From Theocolax elegans (lineage: Eukaryota > Arthropoda > Insecta > Hymenoptera > Cerocephalidae), in assembly GCA_026168455.1 (NCBI GenBank), contig CM047431.1, positions 43,403,466 through 43,467,465 of the forward strand: DNA of 64,000 nt, in the 5' to 3' direction. The notes under the pieces were generated by a model that was given only the letters and a program-made list of their open reading frames with translations, was not told the origin of the DNA and made no database searches. A program made the position numbers and the translations under genes. Shown here piece after piece: positions 60,485-64,000 of this stretch. The number at the start of each line of letters is the position of its first letter. Positions within the stretch are counted from its first letter, which is position 1.

Positions 60485-62095
60485 GGTTAAGTATATTGAA
60501 ATTAGAAGGAGTTTACGAGGTCAGGATTTGAATATTTTTACTTCCTCTTATTATTATTTTCCTCTCCTGCCCTTCTTCTCCTTTTACCGTTTATACTTCC
60601 CCTTCCCACCCTCCCTCTTACTTTGTTTACTCATTTGTTGCAGTCATTTGACCCGTTGTTGTCGCTTCTCGAGTAATATGAAATATGAGTTGTAACATTT
60701 ATTTTTAATTAATATACTCACGTATTTTATTTTAAACCCGCACCTTTTCTCCTTAATCGCAGCATACATTATTTTAGTCCTTTTATCGTTTTCAAGTATC
60801 ATACATCATACAATTAATTATTTTAATAATTTACTCGCATTCACTAATATTCAAAAGATAATTTACATTATTTAGGGATAATGTTTATTAGTATACAGTT
60901 GTTTGTAAATAATAATAAAGAAAGGAAAACGCGATTGTTCGTATTTATAAATAATTACATGATCACCAAGTATTAAAAAAAAGAGGGATACCAAATTGAG
61001 ATTGAATTCGTCTAATCTATATATGTACATTGACATTAAGAGATCGGGGCAATAAAATCGAAGTCGAGTTCGAATCGGTTGGTAAACCCCGGGTAATGCA
61101 GCCAAGAAGAAGAAAAAATGTTCCCCTAGTCTCGTTGGAAGGTAGGAGCGAAGTAAAGTAGGCGAGGCTCAGAAGACAATAAGGAGACTATCTGGCACAC
61201 GCGCGTCCCCCCCCCCCTTTCTCTCTTCCTTTCTCCGACTCTCTGTATAAGCCACTCAGGAGCCCCAAGACGCGTTATTCAATTACGAGGGAAGAGGTCC
61301 GTCGGCGACTCGCCGTAGAATCTCGTCCCTCCCACGCGGGGGATCATCCGCAGACGATACAGACGCGCCGCGGAAAGAAATCATGAGCGGGCAAAAACAA
61401 AACTCTCCTACCGGGCCACTTCAATTCCCAGACACGAAGACTCGACTCGAGGATGTTCCTCTACGCTTCTCGACGAAACTTGCCCTCCTTGCCCTCCTCG
61501 CTCTCGTTTCTTTATTGAAGGATAGCTTCTGTATGTTGACACTTTTCCCCGTCAGAATTTAGTTACGTTAGATTTATATCTCGGGGATGAAATTCTCTGC
61601 GAAATCTTCTGTCCTTGGAGGATAATTTTATTGTCGACAGGGGATTCTTAGATATTGTATACTTACTTCTTTGACCTAAAGCCACGGTACTTTATTGCTA
61701 CTACGGCCAATGGTTCATGGTGTTTCTTTATTTTTCGTTCGCATGATGTACGTACAATGAATCCTGTATCTCGTTGTTTCTACAAGTCGAATCATTATTT
61801 TTTATCGCGTTATACTATCCTTTTTGTAAAAATCATTTGCTAATCATAGAAGCCTTGGTTTTGCTATTATTTACTTATTAACACAAATTACGTAATTGTT
61901 GACAGTAAAATCGCGCCATTCAAGTTGCGAGACAGTTTTACATTTGTAATCGAGTAGAACTTCGTCCAACGTGTAAACTGTGAAACCTTCTATGGGAATA
62001 TATTGCCTGATTTGTCGAGAAGCGGAATCTAATCAATCGATAATAATAAGCGAAAATGCACATACCCTAAGAGAATTATGATACTAAATATTACT
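60485..62095. other. Spacer; CpG-rich patch and C-run
   Basis: An 11-base C run lies at 61207-61217. The CpG-rich patch at 61,100-61,500 has no recognisable frame. The remainder is AT-rich. Confidence 0.45.
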
Positions 62096-62100
62096 GTTTC

Positions 62101-62255
62101 AACCCTCAGACTACTGGGATTTTATAAATTTTTAATGTGTATTGTTTGTATGAAAAAGTGATGATAGATCCCTAATTTTAACCCAAACTAAAACTAAATG
62201 TTTGCGAGTCGGAGCATGACGCATATGTGTGTCATGTCCGGTGCTCTAAGGGTTA
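62101..62255. mobile_element. Short element with imperfect piggyBac-like ends
   Basis: The left end AACCCTCAGACTACTGGGA and the reverse complement of the right end (TTAACCCTTAGAGCACCGGA) are alike over about 19 bp with about six mismatches. The right end abuts TTAA, the target favoured by piggyBac elements, whose ends commonly begin CCC. The left side reads TTCAA rather than TTAA, and the 155-bp body is non-coding. It may be a degraded MITE or chance similarity. Confidence 0.35.
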
Positions 62256-62259
62256 ATGG

Positions 62260-64000
62260 TTACATGTAAGACAAACTTGTGTTTCTATAAATATTACTTT
62301 CAAGAATGCTGGCAACTCTTGCTGTCGATACCAGTTACCATCAAAAACAGTAATATTTATCATTATATTTTGCAAGTCGGAAAAATCGTTATACATTGTT
62401 AAATTCATTGAAAGAAGTGCAGGTTTTCTTTATATTGTGATTGCTTCACGACAACAAATAATTTTAATTCGAACGTCACCAGTTACTCGGGCAGTTTTAC
62501 GGCTCAAAGAAATAGCATCACGAATTTTTTTTAATATAGCGCTACAATATATTTATCTATAGATGATTTAGACATTTTTGATAAAAAATTGAACTATTTG
62601 ACCAATCGTTTGACGCAAAGAAGAGCAGTTACAATATGTGAAAATCTGATAGAGCCATCATTTCGCCCAAAGGAAATATGCATTCATGATTCAAGTGGTA
62701 TTGCTTTTAAGTTTGCGCACACGCCTCTTGAACGGTTCACCCCTTTCCCTCCGTCCTTCTGTTTCGCTAGTGATGCTATACGTAATCTCGAGGTACCTCA
62801 AGGACGAGACGTCGAGGAAGCAAGAGCTCTTTCGCTTCAAGAGCCGAATACAGCCCTATAGCTAAGAAGGGTTTACTCACTCGCCTTGGACATATTGAAT
62901 TATGGCTGTTGATTGATGAGTCACGACCACTTGGATTAAACTCCCAGAGCTCAACGAATATATCCTTATTTGTTACAATTCTGTATACCCGCTCGAAAAG
63001 GTATATAGAAGTGTGTTTTACATTTTATTTTAACGTTTCGAGCAAAAATTTTAATTATTTTCCACTTTAGATTACTATCTTTGTATACAAAGTTTCACTC
63101 TACTTATATAGATGTATTCAAATAAACTTATAGGTGCAGAACTTTGATGAGTATACGAAGATGACAATTGAGATCTTTACTTTTGAGGGAATCTGATAAA
63201 CGTGCATACTTTCGGTTGAATAGCTTAGTGCGCTCGAGATATGGGTGTATATGTAAAGTTCGTAGGAATTGTTACGTAATGACCCGCGAACAAGGCAATA
63301 GCTTTGCTTTGTATAATTAAGCTCATTTACATTAGTGCGCGGGGCTTCGTAGAGACTAACCGTCGATGTGTGCATTACATACACAACGTGTCCTGCGTTA
63401 CGCAAATATTAGCGCACGCGAATGCGCGTACCTACGTTTTCAATTAACTCGTTTTCTACGTCCCGTATATATTTTTCAAGCGTAACATATTATTGTTATA
63501 AACAAAAATGTTTATTTTTTTTACAATAACTTTGCAAATTAAAAGGAAGAAATTTTACACATTACGTATTATAAAGATTGTTTTAAAATAATAATTATTG
63601 TTTAGTAAAGCAAGAAATAACAAAACAAGAGAGATTGACGTTGAATTGTGCAACAAATGAGGGTTCTTAACGAGTTTCCCGGTACATTTGAATTCTCTAG
63701 ACAAGACGACCGATGATCTCGATTATTGTTCGCGCGTGTATCCGATTATACGGCATAATCAGAGTCGCAGATGGGATTCTCCAAGCGCGAGGGTTAATAT
63801 GCGGCATTGTATCAAACGGATCGCAACCGGCACTGGTTCTGTCCAAACCCACACCCTGCAATCTACGCAAGCTTACGACTATATTACATTAACCTAACTG
63901 AACTACCCTCTTACGTAACGCGTGCAACTATTTTACCATTAAATTATTATTATACAAAGTACATATTGACTTGTACGCACTTACGTTATGTCGCTCACTT
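62260..64000. other. Spacer, nothing recognised
   Basis: The frames at 62589-62861, 63118-63405 and 63688-63897 match nothing known and lack supporting context. CpG density rises at about 63,230-63,460 and 63,700-63,860. Confidence 0.45.

Noticed and set aside
1..64000. Known insect microRNA hairpins
   Set aside because: I looked by eye for well-known mature sequences (let-7, bantam, miR-1, -2, -9, -10, -34, -92, -124, -184, -275, -279 and others) and found none; a proper search could still find divergent ones.

Overview
This 64 kb window looks like nuclear DNA from an insect, most likely a hymenopteran (ant, bee, wasp or sawfly). The evidence is an AT-rich background with abundant CpG, very many GA/CT microsatellites, long homopolymers, tRNA-derived SINE-like sequence and decayed non-LTR retrotransposon sequence. 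No bacterial gene organisation is visible. The lineage is inferred from composition only, because no diagnostic gene is present.

I could not support any intact protein-coding gene. The open frames are short (about 170 codons or fewer), often overlap on both strands, and are mostly translations of microsatellites, purine/pyrimidine tracts or AT-rich DNA. The window is best read as a gene desert: a large intergenic interval or part of a very long intron. It alternates AT-rich filler with blocks of 200-1000 bp that are richer in GC and CpG and of higher complexity. These resemble insect enhancers, promoters or untranslated first exons (near 2.5, 13.4, 16.6, 21.0, 26.0, 27.3, 30.2, 32.2, 33.0, 36.9, 42.8, 44.1, 47.4-48.8, 52.5-53.5, 54.8, 57.3, 60.1 and 61.1 kb). 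The strongest promoter candidate is at 47.4-48.8 kb, where a perfect cAMP-response element and a perfect-consensus RFX X-box lie 56 bp apart beside a CGG-repeat block.

Region by region. At 6-929 there is a long foldback (hairpin) element with arms of about 420-465 bp. From 1 to 16 kb there is AT-rich spacer with a long direct-repeat pair (3580/3865), a GC-richer island carrying a CTCF-like motif (6.95-7.2 kb), a strong palindrome (7921-7945), an AT hairpin (8124-8174) and a SINE with a tRNA-Thr-like head (15.85 kb). At 16.84-20.19 kb a segment of about 1.65 kb is present twice in tandem. The copies differ by about 0.5 %, except for a seam of about 250 bp at the end of copy 1 that is full of small deletions and looks like unpolished sequence. 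From 20 to 47 kb there are microsatellites, candidate regulatory blocks and a diverged tandem repeat of about 190 bp near 29.1-29.5 kb. At 47.4-48.8 kb is the CpG-rich promoter-like block with seven kinds of simple repeat. At 50.1-50.9 kb there is a tRNA-like B box followed by a broken RNase H domain from a non-LTR retrotransposon. At 62.1 kb there is a short element with imperfect piggyBac-like ends.

There is no pathway or operon. The features that may act together are candidate cis-regulatory blocks and transposon remnants. The two most useful points for a reader are the probable assembly or haplotype problem at 16.8-20.2 kb and the foldback element, which could produce a long double-stranded RNA if transcribed.
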